A stretch of 64,000 nt of DNA from Salinicola halophilus (lineage in GTDB: Bacteria; Pseudomonadota; Gammaproteobacteria; Pseudomonadales; Halomonadaceae), in contig NZ_PZJV01000001.1 in NCBI RefSeq assembly GCF_003206155.1, positions 799,325 through 863,324 of the forward strand, given 5' to 3'. The notes below the pieces were generated by a model. The model was not told the DNA's origin. It worked only from the letters and a program-made list of their open reading frames with translations, and did no database searches. The translations under genes were made by a program, and so were the position numbers. Of the stretch, positions 54,963-63,594 are shown piece after piece. The stretch's first letter is position 1; each line of letters starts with the position of its first letter.

Positions 54963-54990
54963 AAAAAGCCGCCCCGAGGGGCGGCTTTTC
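54963..54990. terminator. Bidirectional terminator between aldehyde dehydrogenase and pepN
   Basis: AAAAGCCGCCCC and GGGCGGCTTTT form a hairpin with GAG between. T runs follow on both strands (TTTTC on plus, TTTTTTATTG on minus), so it serves the two converging genes. Confidence 0.85.
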
Positions 54991-55009
54991 GTGTGCGGTC
55001 GCTCGTCGC

Positions 55010-57661
55010 TCAGGCATCCGCCAGCGCGCGCTCCACCATCTCGTAGACGTTGGGCGAAAGGTCCTCGGCGCGAATGCGCTCGAGCTCGGCCTTCATCAGC
55101 GCCTGACGCTCGTCATCGAAGCGCTGCCAGCGGGTGAGCGGCGTGATGATACGCGCGGCGATTTCCGGATTGAGCCGGTTGAGTTCGATCACCACGTCCG
55201 CCAGCAGTTTGTAGCCGGCACCGTCCGGGCGATGGAAGTTGACCCGGTTCTGGGCGAAAGCGCCGATCAGCGCACGCACCTTGTTGGGATTCTTCAACGA
55301 GAACAGCGGATGCTGCATTAGGAAACGCACGCGCTCGAGCACGTCCGCCTGCGGTCGCGTGACCTGGATCGAGAACCACTGATCCATCACCAGCGGGTCG
55401 TGCGCCCACTTCTCGCCGAAGCGCTTGAGCGCCGGCTCGGCGAGTTCGGTGCGGTCGCTGTGCGCCAGTAGCGTCAGCGCCGCCCGCACATCCGTCATGT
55501 TGCCGCCCTGCTCGAACTGCGTCTCGGCGAGTGCCGTGGCCTCGTCGTCGGCAATGCTCATCAGATAGGCGAGCGCCGTGTTCTTGAGCTTGCGCTGCGC
55601 AATCTGCTCAGGCGTAGGGGCGTAGGCTTCGTCGGACTGATTGTCGCGATAGATCTTGAGGAACTCCTCGCGCAGCTGCCAGGCGAGCGATTGACGCACG
55701 AACTCTCGCGCGGCGTGGATCGCATCGACGTCCACCACCGGCTGCTGCTCGGCGATGTAGGCCTCCGAGGGCAAGGTGAGCATCTCCGCCAGCACCGCCT
55801 TGTCGTCGGTAGGCTCGTTGAGCAGGCTACGGTAGGCGTCGACGAGCCGCGCATCCATCACCTTCTCGACCCCGTTGCGGTGCGCGGCGATGAGATCGTC
55901 CAGCGCCAGCAGGGTCAATCGCTGACCGGCATCCCAGCGATTGAAGCCGTCGCTGTCGTGGGTCAGCAGGAAGGCGAGCTCTTCGCGGGAGTACGGGTAG
56001 CGCAGCTTCACCGGCGCAGAGAAACCCCGCAGTAGCGACGGCACCGGCGCCTCCTCGACGTCGCTGAAGACGAAGGTCTGCTCGGCCTTACGCAGATGGA
56101 TCACCGCATCCTTGCCCAGCGTTTCGCTCTCGCCCTCCTCGTTTTGCAGTTTCAGCGTCAGGTCGTGACCGGATTTGGTGCCGACCAGCCCCAGACGTAT
56201 CGGGATGTGCAGCGCCTGCTTCTCGCTCTGTCCGGGGGTGGCCGGGGTGCGCTGGGCCAGTCGCAGTCGATACTCCCCGGTGACGTAGTCGTACTCGCCG
56301 TGCGCGTCGATCTCCGGCGTCCCCGCCTGCGAGTACCAGCGCAGGAACTGGGTCAGATCCAGCCCCGAGACTTCCGCCATGCAGTCGACGAAGTCCTCGA
56401 TGGTCACCGCCTGGCCATCGAACCGGGAGAAGTAGAGATCGCTGCCGCGACGGAACTCTTCCCAGCCGAGCAGGTGGCGCAGCATGCGCACGACTTCCGC
56501 GCCCTTCTCATAGATGGTCAGAGTGTAGAAATTCGAGATCTCGATGTAGTGATCGGGCCGAATCGGGTGGGCGGTCGGGCCGGCATCTTCGGCGAACTGC
56601 GCCGTGCGGAAGAGGGCAACGTCCTCGATCCGTTTGACCGGGGCCGAATTGACGTCGGCGGAGAAGGTCTGGTCGCGAAAGACGGTGAAGCCCTCTTTCA
56701 GCGAGAGCTGGAACCAATCGCGACAGGTGACGCGGTTGCCGGACCAGTTGTGGAAGTACTCGTGGGCGACGATCCCTTCGACGCGCTGGAAGGCGGCGTC
56801 GGTGGCGGTCTGCGGGTGGGTCAGCACCGCCGCCGAGTTGAAGATGTTGAGCCCCTTGTTCTCCATCGCCCCCATGTTGAAGTCGTTGACGGCGACGATC
56901 ATGAAGCGGTCGAGATCGTATTCCCGGCCGTAGGTCTCTTCGTCCCACGCCATCGAGCGCTTGAGCGAGGCCATGGCGTGCTCGGTCTTGTCGAGATTCT
57001 CCCGCTCGACCCAGATCTGCAGCAGCACCTCGCGTCCGCTCGTCGTGGTGTAGTGGTCTTCGACCTTCTCCAACGAACCGGCGACCAGCGCGAACAGATA
57101 GCTGGGTTTGGGGTGCGGATCTTCCCAGGTCACGAAATGGCGTTCATTGGGCAGCTCGCCCCGCTCGACCGGATTGCCGTTGGAGAGCAGCACCGGAAGC
57201 GTCTCTTGATCACCGATCACGGTGGTCGAAAACGTCGCCATGACGTCGGGGCGATCGGGATAGAAGGTGATGCGCCGGAACCCCTCGGGCTCGCATTGGG
57301 TGCAGAACATGCCGTTGGAACGGTAGAGCCCTTCGAGCGCGGTATTGGCGTCGGGGTCGATCTCGACCTCGGTATCCAGCCGGAAGCGCTCGGGCACCGT
57401 CGTCACGCTGAGCCCCCTGTCGCTGGTGGTGTACTCGTCCGGCGAGAGCGCCTGGCCGTCGATGGCGATGGCGAGCAGTCGCAGCCCGTCGCCGTCGAGC
57501 TCCAGCGGCGCATCGGCGCTGGCTTCGGGGTGACGCTCCATGTGCAGTCGCGCCTTGACCCGAGTCGCCGAGGGATGAAGATCGAACGTGAGCTCGGTGT
57601 GACTCACGCGAAAGGCCGGCGGCCGATAGTTCTCGAGGTAGGTCGCTTGCATTGCCGACAT
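55010..57661 (-). CDS. pepN: Aminopeptidase N
   Basis: PepN is the main broad-specificity zinc aminopeptidase of the cytosol (family M1). ATG 57661 (MSAMQATYLENY) with AAGGAG before it gives 883 residues. The substrate-binding motif GAMEN is at 264-268, the zinc motif HEYFHNWSGNR at 300-310, and the second glutamate follows in LKEGFTVF. The C-terminal helical domain runs to an ERALADA tail. It is monocistronic, with a terminator shared with the converging dehydrogenase gene. Confidence 0.97.
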   Translation of the reverse strand: MSAMQATYLENYRPPAFRVSHTELTFDLHPSATRVKARLHMERHPEASADAPLELDGDGLRLLAIAIDGQALSPDEYTTSDRGLSVTTVPERFRLDTEVEIDPDANTALEGLYRSNGMFCTQCEPEGFRRITFYPDRPDVMATFSTTVIGDQETLPVLLSNGNPVERGELPNERHFVTWEDPHPKPSYLFALVAGSLEKVEDHYTTTSGREVLLQIWVERENLDKTEHAMASLKRSMAWDEETYGREYDLDRFMIVAVNDFNMGAMENKGLNIFNSAAVLTHPQTATDAAFQRVEGIVAHEYFHNWSGNRVTCRDWFQLSLKEGFTVFRDQTFSADVNSAPVKRIEDVALFRTAQFAEDAGPTAHPIRPDHYIEISNFYTLTIYEKGAEVVRMLRHLLGWEEFRRGSDLYFSRFDGQAVTIEDFVDCMAEVSGLDLTQFLRWYSQAGTPEIDAHGEYDYVTGEYRLRLAQRTPATPGQSEKQALHIPIRLGLVGTKSGHDLTLKLQNEEGESETLGKDAVIHLRKAEQTFVFSDVEEAPVPSLLRGFSAPVKLRYPYSREELAFLLTHDSDGFNRWDAGQRLTLLALDDLIAAHRNGVEKVMDARLVDAYRSLLNEPTDDKAVLAEMLTLPSEAYIAEQQPVVDVDAIHAAREFVRQSLAWQLREEFLKIYRDNQSDEAYAPTPEQIAQRKLKNTALAYLMSIADDEATALAETQFEQGGNMTDVRAALTLLAHSDRTELAEPALKRFGEKWAHDPLVMDQWFSIQVTRPQADVLERVRFLMQHPLFSLKNPNKVRALIGAFAQNRVNFHRPDGAGYKLLADVVIELNRLNPEIAARIITPLTRWQRFDDERQALMKAELERIRAEDLSPNVYEMVERALADA

Positions 57662-57926
57662 GAAGACGCTCCTTGTGGAATGAGAGTCGAACCCGTGAGA
57701 TGACGTCGGGTTCTCGATCGTCACTCATTCTACCCGCCCGGCGGGATCGATATCGAACGTGCGCGCGACGCACCGCTTGGCTGACTGCGCCATCGCCGCG
57801 CTATCGACTCGAGATCAGGATGCCGGGCAAGGCAGGATGCCGGCGGCAAGGCGCGTGAGCGTCGGGTCACGATTGTCGTGGCAGCAGGCGCCACGGTACG
57901 CCTCGGCGGGTCGTAGAACGCTGACG

Positions 57927-57946
57927 GCGCCGCGAGTCAGCGGCGC
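57927..57946 (-). terminator. Hairpin straddling the ybaN stop codon
   Basis: Perfect arms GCGCCGC and GCGGCGC with the TGA stop codon in the loop (stop at 57937-57939). No T run. Overlapping it is a second dyad, CGCTGA with TCAGCG. Confidence 0.4.
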
Positions 57947-58350
57947 TCGGCGGAGGAGTCGTCGGACCAGAGTTGGCGTACGGGGCAGTTCAGGCTGGGC
58001 AGCGGACGGGTCACGATCCAGACCGCCAGCAGCGAAAGTCCGACGATCAGGGCGATCTTCAGTACGAGTAGAGAGACGGTGAACGCGATGATCAGACAGG
58101 AGACGCTGAGCATGCAGACCGCCATGATCTTGGCATGTTTGGGGATCGCGCGTTCGCGCTCCCAGGACTGGATCGGCGGGCCGAAGCGCGGATGGTTGCG
58201 AATCCAGCTGGCAAACCGGGGCGAGCCCCGCGAGGCGAGCCACACCGCCGCGAGCATGAAGCACGTCGTCGGCATCACCGGCAGAAACAGACCGATGAAC
58301 CCCAGGGCAAAGCTGATGCCGGCCAATGTGACATACATGGCATTGCGCAT
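57937..58350 (-). CDS. ybaN: YbaN-type DUF454 membrane protein
   Basis: A 137-residue inner-membrane protein. ATG 58350 (MRNAMYVTLAGISFALG) with GGGAG before it is used; the longer reading upstream has no homology. The family motif is GFIGLFLPVMPTTCFMLAAVWLASRGSPRFASWI then HPRFGPPIQSW, as in E. coli YbaN. Two more hydrophobic segments follow. Function unknown. Two direct repeats with TTCATGAA lie just upstream. It is divergent from the DODA-type gene. Confidence 0.9.
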   Translation of the reverse strand: MRNAMYVTLAGISFALGFIGLFLPVMPTTCFMLAAVWLASRGSPRFASWIRNHPRFGPPIQSWERERAIPKHAKIMAVCMLSVSCLIIAFTVSLLVLKIALIVGLSLLAVWIVTRPLPSLNCPVRQLWSDDSSAERR

Positions 58351-58376
58351 GCCGATCTCCCGGACGAGTGACGTTG

Positions 58377-58414
58377 CCACTGCTTCATGAAAGAGCCACC
58401 GCTTCATGAAAGAG
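58377..58414. repeat. Two 19-bp direct repeats with TTCATGAA upstream of ybaN
   Basis: CCACTGCTTCATGAAAGAG and CCACCGCTTCATGAAAGAG abut with one difference. Each has the palindrome TTCATGAA (58384-58391 and 58403-58410). They lie 27-64 bp before the ybaN start in the divergent region and may be a regulator site pair. Confidence 0.6.
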
Positions 58415-58636
58415 GTGAAACGGAAAGGGGTGAAGCATTTGGTCTGTGAGTGTAAACCACCGCGAGGCGTGCGCTCCAATCCCGCCGGTGCCCGCCGTCG
58501 AGCGAAGACACTCGGCGGACGACGAGAGCGACAGACATCGTCTCCCATTCGGAAAAGGTCCATTCGCCGTGCGCTCGCTGGTGCCAGGCCCGGCGAGGCG
58601 TAGACTGGCGCCCATCGATACGCCGAGGAGCGCGAC

Positions 58637-59434
58637 ATGCCTTCACGCAAGGTTCTCTATCTCTCACACGGCTCGCCCGACCTCACGCTGAGCGAGCATC
58701 CCGCCAGAGCGTTTCTGCAGACGCTGGGCCAGCGCCTGCCCAGGCCGCGTGGCGCGCTGGTGATCTCGGCGCACTACGAAACCGCCGGTCTGACGCTCGG
58801 CAGCGCCGAGCGGCCTCGGACCTGGCACGACTTCCATGGCTTCCCAAACGCTCTCTACGCGCTGCAGTATCCGGCGCCGGGATTGTCCGGCCTGGCCCGT
58901 GAGCTTGCAGACGATCTTGCCGCCAACGACGTTGACACGCGCCTCGATCCCGAACGGCCGCTGGATCACGGCATCTGGTCGCCCCTGTCGCTGCTCTGGC
59001 CCGAGGCCGACGTGCCGCTGATACCGGTCAGCGTTCCCATGCGGCTCGACAATGCCAGACGTCTCGACATCGCCGACGCCCTCGGGCGCTGGGCCGAGTC
59101 TCACGACATGATGCTGATCGGCTCCGGCGCGGCGACCCACAACCTCGGCGACCGGCACGCGGCACATGATGCCCCGGATGAATGGGCGCAAGACTTCCAC
59201 GCCTGGACGATCGACGTCGCCGCCCGGGGCGATCTCGACTCGATGCGCCACTGGGAGCAGATGGCCCCCCGCGCACGCTACGCCCACCCCACCCCCGAAC
59301 ACTTTCTGCCGCTGCTGATGAGCGTGGGGGCCATGGCCGGCGCGCCGCTCATCGCCCTTCACGAGAGCTTCATGTACGGCAATCTGAGCATGCTGGCGCT
59401 GGGCAGCGAGGCACTGGAGATCGACGTCGCCTGA
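58637..59434 (+). CDS. DODA-type extradiol dioxygenase (YgiD-like)
   Basis: A 265-residue class III extradiol dioxygenase. The likely metal ligands are His11 in YLSHGSPD, His46 in ISAHYE, and a late histidine in ALHESFMYGNLSMLALG. Relatives such as E. coli YgiD open the catechol ring of L-DOPA, but the natural substrate of most bacterial members is unknown. A GAGGAG site precedes the ATG. It is divergent from ybaN and next to yajQ, but context gives no pathway. Confidence 0.9.
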   Translation: MPSRKVLYLSHGSPDLTLSEHPARAFLQTLGQRLPRPRGALVISAHYETAGLTLGSAERPRTWHDFHGFPNALYALQYPAPGLSGLARELADDLAANDVDTRLDPERPLDHGIWSPLSLLWPEADVPLIPVSVPMRLDNARRLDIADALGRWAESHDMMLIGSGAATHNLGDRHAAHDAPDEWAQDFHAWTIDVAARGDLDSMRHWEQMAPRARYAHPTPEHFLPLLMSVGAMAGAPLIALHESFMYGNLSMLALGSEALEIDVA

Positions 59435-59574
59435 TGCGCTGCCGGGACGAGGGCGCGACGGTATCGTCTCGGCCGGACGTCGCGGTGGCCGCGGCTTACG
59501 TCACGTCCGTGTCGGGTCGCTTCCCGTCAGTGCCGGAGCGCTTCACGAACGCCCCGGATCGCTCCTCAGCCGTT

Positions 59575-60060
59575 TCAGTCGCGAAAGTTGTCGTACTGTA
59601 GCGCCAGGTTGGGCCCGGACTCGCCCTTCAGCAGCGCGATGGCCTGCTGCAGGTCGTCCCGCTTCTTGCCGCTCACTCGCACCTTGTCGCCCTGGATCGC
59701 CGGCTGGACCTTGAGCTTGGCGTCCTTGAGCTGCTTGACGATCGCCTTGGCGTCGGCCTGATCGAGGCCCTGCTTGAGCTTGACCTGCTGGCGCGCCTTC
59801 ACACCCGAGGTCTCGGCGTCTTCGATCTCCATGCAGCGCGCATCGATACCGCGTGAGATGAGCTTGGCACGCAGCACGTCGATCATCTGCTGAAGCTGGA
59901 ACTCAGCGTCCGCCTGCAGCGAGACGGTGTCGCCTTCGAGGGTGAAGCTGGCATCCACGCCGCGAAAGTCGAAGCGCGTCTGGATCTCGCGGTTGGCCTG
60001 GTCGACCGCATTGGTCGCTTCGTGGCGGTCGAATTCGGAAACGATATCGAAAGAGGGCAT
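59575..60060 (-). CDS. yajQ: Nucleotide-binding protein YajQ
   Basis: A 161-residue protein starting at ATG 60060 (MPSFDIVSEFDRHE) with GGGAG before it. The family motifs are VDQANREIQTRFDFRG near the start, SLQADAEFQLQQMIDVL and the closing SGKKRDDLQQAIALLKG. YajQ proteins bind nucleotides; some bind cyclic di-GMP and control virulence in Xanthomonas. The role here is open. It lies 43 bp after the GNAT gene on the same strand. Confidence 0.95.
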   Translation of the reverse strand: MPSFDIVSEFDRHEATNAVDQANREIQTRFDFRGVDASFTLEGDTVSLQADAEFQLQQMIDVLRAKLISRGIDARCMEIEDAETSGVKARQQVKLKQGLDQADAKAIVKQLKDAKLKVQPAIQGDKVRVSGKKRDDLQQAIALLKGESGPNLALQYDNFRD

Positions 60061-60103
60061 TGGCAGTCTCCCGTCGCCCGCGCCGACGCGCGGGGACGAC
60101 GTA

Positions 60104-60586
60104 TCAGGATGGGGTAACGGATTCGTCCGGCGTGTCGTCGAGCAGCTTGTCCATGCGCCACGCCGCACAGCCGTCTTCGTAGTAGTCGTCGAGCCAGCGG
60201 TGCGCCACGTAGCCGGTGCGGCGGTAGAGGCCCATGGCGACGCGATTGTCGGCGCGGACCTCGAGCAGTAGACGGCCCGCGCCGTGCGCGATCGCCGTCT
60301 GCTCGATCGCTTCCAAGAGCCGCCGCCCCAGTCCCATGCCGCGGCGCGCCGGATCGACGCAGAACGAGTAGAGCCGTGCCGTGGCGCTGTTGCGCCGAAA
60401 CAGCAGCGTGGCGTAGCCGATCACCGCCTCATGCTCGTCGATGGCGACCAGCGTGGCCGCGTTGGCTCGCGTCAGCAGGTGGCCCAGCTGGCGCCGGTTG
60501 AACCGGTCACCCTCGAAGGCGCGCGATTCCAGCGCAAGCAGTGCATCGCGATCGGTGGACAGACCTTGTCGCAAGGTGAAGGACAT
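60104..60586 (-). CDS. GNAT N-acetyltransferase, divergent from RLAN ligase
   Basis: A 160-residue GNAT enzyme starting at ATG 60586 (MSFTLRQGLSTDRD). The acetyl-CoA motif is RRGMGLGRRLLEA in the expected V.P..RG.G.G...L position, and ALLALESRAFEGDRFNRRQL near the N-terminus matches the GNAT part of the GNAT/peptidase-C39 proteins found with RLAN ATP-grasp ligases. Here the C39 part is absent. It is divergent from such a ligase, with 230 bp between. The acceptor is unknown. Confidence 0.85.
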   Translation of the reverse strand: MSFTLRQGLSTDRDALLALESRAFEGDRFNRRQLGHLLTRANAATLVAIDEHEAVIGYATLLFRRNSATARLYSFCVDPARRGMGLGRRLLEAIEQTAIAHGAGRLLLEVRADNRVAMGLYRRTGYVAHRWLDDYYEDGCAAWRMDKLLDDTPDESVTPS

Positions 60587-60816
60587 GGGAACTCGCTGGA
60601 CTGATCGATGATGAAGCCACGGCATCGGCGCCGGCTAGAGACGGGCCGCGGCGCGCAATCTCAATGCGCCCTGGCGGCCCTCGGCTCGACCCGAGGCGGG
60701 ATGAAATTATTTCACGCAGAAGGCGACTTGTCGCTCTTCGTCAGTCGTCGCATTCTTGCGCCTTGTCTCAACGGCCGCGTCGAGGTCGTCCGAATTCGAA
60801 AAGGAGTCACCGCAAC

Positions 60817-62367
60817 ATGTCCCGTTTGTGCATCGTGGTCGACCGGCTGTCCGACTGGGCGCCCTACTATCCGTCGGACGATCTCATCACCGCCGAGGAT
60901 TTTCTCGCCCTCGATGGCGCGGCGGCGCCAATCGATGCCACCCACGTCATCAATCTCTGCGCCGATCTGGCCTATCTCGAGACGGGCTACTACGTCTCGC
61001 TGCTGGCCGAGGCCCGCCGCCAGCGCGCCCTGCCCAGCGTGGAGACGCTCAACCAGCTCTCGCGCCAGGCCTTGATCGACCTGCAGCTGGCGGCGATCGA
61101 GCCGTTGCTGCAGGAGCTGGATCGCCGCGGGGCGTTACCCGGCGAGACGCTGACGTTCCGAGCCGTGTTCGGCGAGTGCCGCGACCCGGCGCTGGCGAGG
61201 CTCGCTCGCCGGCTGTTCGAGCGCCTGCCGCACCCGGTGCTCGAAGCGACATTGGAAAAGCGACACGGCAGCTGGCATCTCACCGCCCTGGCGCCGCTGG
61301 GAATCGGCGCGCTCGCCGAGAGCGAGCAGGATCTCTTTGCCACCGCGCTCAACCGGCACTCGACCAAGGTGTGGCGGACGCCTCGTGCCCGGCGGCGCTA
61401 TCGCTTCGATCTGGCGATTCTGGTCGATCACGAAGAGGCGCTGCCCCCGAGCAACAAGGTCGCACTGCGACAGTTCATTCGCGCCGGTCGCCGGCTGGGC
61501 ATCGACGTCAACCTGATCACCCACCGCGACGCCGGCCGTCTGGCAGAGTTCGACGCCCTGTTCATCCGCGAAACCACGCGGCTCGACCATCACACCTACC
61601 GCATGGCGAAACAGGCGGAGCACGAGGGGCTGGTGGTCATCGACGACCCGCAGTCGATCCTGCGCTGCACCAACAAGATCTACCTGCACGCCCTGCTCGG
61701 CTCTCACCGAATACCCGCGCCGCGAGGCCAGCTCCTGCATCGCCGAGACATGGCGAATCTCGATGCGCGACTCGCCACCCTCGACTATCCGCTGGTACTC
61801 AAGGTGCCGGATGGCGCCTTCTCCAAGGGGGTGGTCAAGATACGCTCCCGCGAGGAGCTCGAGGCCGAGGCGCCGAAGCTGTTCGAATCTTCCGCGCTGC
61901 TGCTGCTGCAGGAGTGGCTGCCCACCGACTTCGACTGGCGCATCGGCGTGCTCGACGGCGAGGTGCTCTTCGCCAGCCGCTACTTCATGGCTCGCGGTCA
62001 CTGGCAGATCTACGATCACTCCAGCGGCAAGACTCGCAGCGGAGGATTCACCACCCATGATCCCGCCGATGTACCGCCGGCAGTGGTCAAGGCGGCGCTG
62101 CGGGCCACCCGGCTCATCGGCAACGGCCTTTACGGGGTCGATCTCAAGCAGATCGGCGAGCGCGTGGTGGTCATCGAGGTCAACGACAACCCCAATCTCG
62201 ATGCGGGAGTGGAGGATCTGGTATTGCGCGATGCGCTCTACACGCGAGTGATGAGCGTCTTTCTCAAGCGCATGGAGCGCCAGCTCGAACCGGGACGCGG
62301 CGAGACCGGGCAGAACCCGGTACCGGCACGCGCCCTGGAAAGAACCGCGCCCGGCATCGAGCGTTAG
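60817..62367 (+). CDS. RimK-type ATP-grasp ligase with RLAN N-terminal domain
   Basis: A 516-residue protein, start ATG 60817 with AAGGAG before it. The N-terminal 200 or so residues (MSRLCIVVDRLSDWAPYYPS to about 215) match the RLAN domain found ahead of RimK-like enzymes. The C-terminal part is an ATP-grasp ligase with VVIDDPQSILRCTNKIYLHALL, the LVLKVPDGAFSKGVVKI lysine loop, LLQEWLPTDFDWRIGVLDGE and the metal-binding IEVNDNPNLDAGVED. Such enzymes join an amino acid to a carboxylate, as in glutamylation of proteins. The natural substrate is unknown. It is divergent from a GNAT gene. Confidence 0.9.
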   Translation: MSRLCIVVDRLSDWAPYYPSDDLITAEDFLALDGAAAPIDATHVINLCADLAYLETGYYVSLLAEARRQRALPSVETLNQLSRQALIDLQLAAIEPLLQELDRRGALPGETLTFRAVFGECRDPALARLARRLFERLPHPVLEATLEKRHGSWHLTALAPLGIGALAESEQDLFATALNRHSTKVWRTPRARRRYRFDLAILVDHEEALPPSNKVALRQFIRAGRRLGIDVNLITHRDAGRLAEFDALFIRETTRLDHHTYRMAKQAEHEGLVVIDDPQSILRCTNKIYLHALLGSHRIPAPRGQLLHRRDMANLDARLATLDYPLVLKVPDGAFSKGVVKIRSREELEAEAPKLFESSALLLLQEWLPTDFDWRIGVLDGEVLFASRYFMARGHWQIYDHSSGKTRSGGFTTHDPADVPPAVVKAALRATRLIGNGLYGVDLKQIGERVVVIEVNDNPNLDAGVEDLVLRDALYTRVMSVFLKRMERQLEPGRGETGQNPVPARALERTAPGIER

Positions 62368-62384
62368 GAGAGCCTGGGTCGGCG

Positions 62385-63239
62385 CTAGGCGGCGTCGACC
62401 TCGACTCGGTAGCCGGCGAACTTGCGCAGGTTGATCACGCCGGTATCGAGGATCAGGTACTGGCCCTTGATCGCCATCAGCGTGCCCTCGACGAGCGGCT
62501 GCTTGTCGAAGTTGAACGAGACGATCTTGCGCGGCCAGGCGAGCGACGGGTAGTCGATCGATACCGCCGCGGCGTCCAACGCCTGGATGGCATCATCACC
62601 GAAGCGCTGCCGCAAGCCGTCGAGTTCATCGCCGACCGCCGTCAGTAGCCGGTCGCGCTCGGCGTGAAGCGCCAGCGGTGTCACCTCGTGCTTGAGCATC
62701 GCGCGCCAGTTGGTGCGATCGGACACGTGGGGTTTGAACAGGGTCTCCACCAAGCCCGACTGCTGACGCGTCGCTACCTCCAGAATGGGCAGCGCCTGGA
62801 TCGCGCCCTGGTCGAGCCAGCGCCCGGGGGTGTTGGTGCCGCGAGTGATGCCGACCTTGAGCCCCGAGGCGTTGGCCAGATAGACGATATGCGGTCGAAA
62901 GCAGTGGCGCTCGCCCCACTCGGGTTCGCGGCAGGTGCCCTGGAAGTAGTGACAGGTTTCCGGGCGCACGATACACAGATCGCAGCTGGCCAACCGGGTG
63001 AAGCAGGGGTAACAGTGCCCCTGGGCGAAACTCTTGCGCGTCTTGCGGCCGCAGTGGACACAGTGGATCTCGCCCAGGTGGCGAAGTCGCAGACGTTCGC
63101 CCAGGCGAGCATTGAGCGAAAGCGTCGCGTCACCCGCCCTGAGGCGATACTCCGCCACGCCGGCGGGCGGCAGATGGATATCCAGCTTACGCAGCGAGCC
63201 TTCGATCGCTGCTGTGTCGGACGAGATCAAGTCCGCCAT
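62385..63239 (-). CDS. DUF2797 protein with cysteine-rich domain
   Basis: A 284-residue protein starting at ATG 63239 (MADLISSDTAAIEG). The middle holds many cysteines and histidines: IHCVHCGRKTRKSFAQGHCYPCFTRLASCDLCIVRPETCHYF, then GTCREPEWGERHCFRPHIVYLA, suggesting two zinc sites. The following GLKVGITRG and the late FNFDKQPLVEGTLMAIKGQYLI match DUF2797. There is a resemblance of LANASGLKVGITRG to a GIY-YIG nuclease start. No function is known. It starts 7 bp after the DUF1315 stop. Confidence 0.88.
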   Translation of the reverse strand: MADLISSDTAAIEGSLRKLDIHLPPAGVAEYRLRAGDATLSLNARLGERLRLRHLGEIHCVHCGRKTRKSFAQGHCYPCFTRLASCDLCIVRPETCHYFQGTCREPEWGERHCFRPHIVYLANASGLKVGITRGTNTPGRWLDQGAIQALPILEVATRQQSGLVETLFKPHVSDRTNWRAMLKHEVTPLALHAERDRLLTAVGDELDGLRQRFGDDAIQALDAAAVSIDYPSLAWPRKIVSFNFDKQPLVEGTLMAIKGQYLILDTGVINLRKFAGYRVEVDAA

Positions 63240-63246
63240 GGAGAGC

Positions 63247-63513
63247 TCAGTTGATCCATTTGATGGCGGCTTCCTCGGCGGACGACGCATCACCCGAGGC
63301 ACACTCGTTGCGCTCGAGATACCCCACCCGCTCCTCGGCCGGCACGTCGTGAATCATCTCGTACTTGATCACGGCTTCCATGCAGAGCTCGGTCTGCTCG
63401 TCGCTCAGCCGCCGTCCGTCGGGCCACTTGCGCAGCTGGATCGCCTGCTTGAAGCTCGTATACATCTCAGCGGTCATCTGCGCGACCATCTGGTCGAAAC
63501 TCTTCTCGTTCAT
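63247..63513 (-). CDS. DUF1315 (YeaC-like) protein
   Basis: An 88-residue protein starting at ATG 63513 (MNEKSFDQMVAQMT) with a GAGGAGA site. The motif YTSFKQAIQLRKWPDGRRLSDEQTELCMEAVIKYE matches DUF1315/YeaC. It is soluble and acidic. Function unknown. The gene lies 7 bp before the DUF2797 gene, so the two are co-expressed. Confidence 0.88.
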   Translation of the reverse strand: MNEKSFDQMVAQMTAEMYTSFKQAIQLRKWPDGRRLSDEQTELCMEAVIKYEMIHDVPAEERVGYLERNECASGDASSAEEAAIKWIN

Positions 63514-63594
63514 TGCCGTTCTCCTCTTCGTCTCTTCGGGCACCGATGCGCCCGCAACGTCGCCACTCGGCGATTGGACTCGTCGCTCGTCGGC

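Noticed and set aside
58404-58667. Small frames between ybaN and the dioxygenase gene
   Set aside because: They overlap the divergent promoter region and the direct repeats and have no motif or ribosome site.
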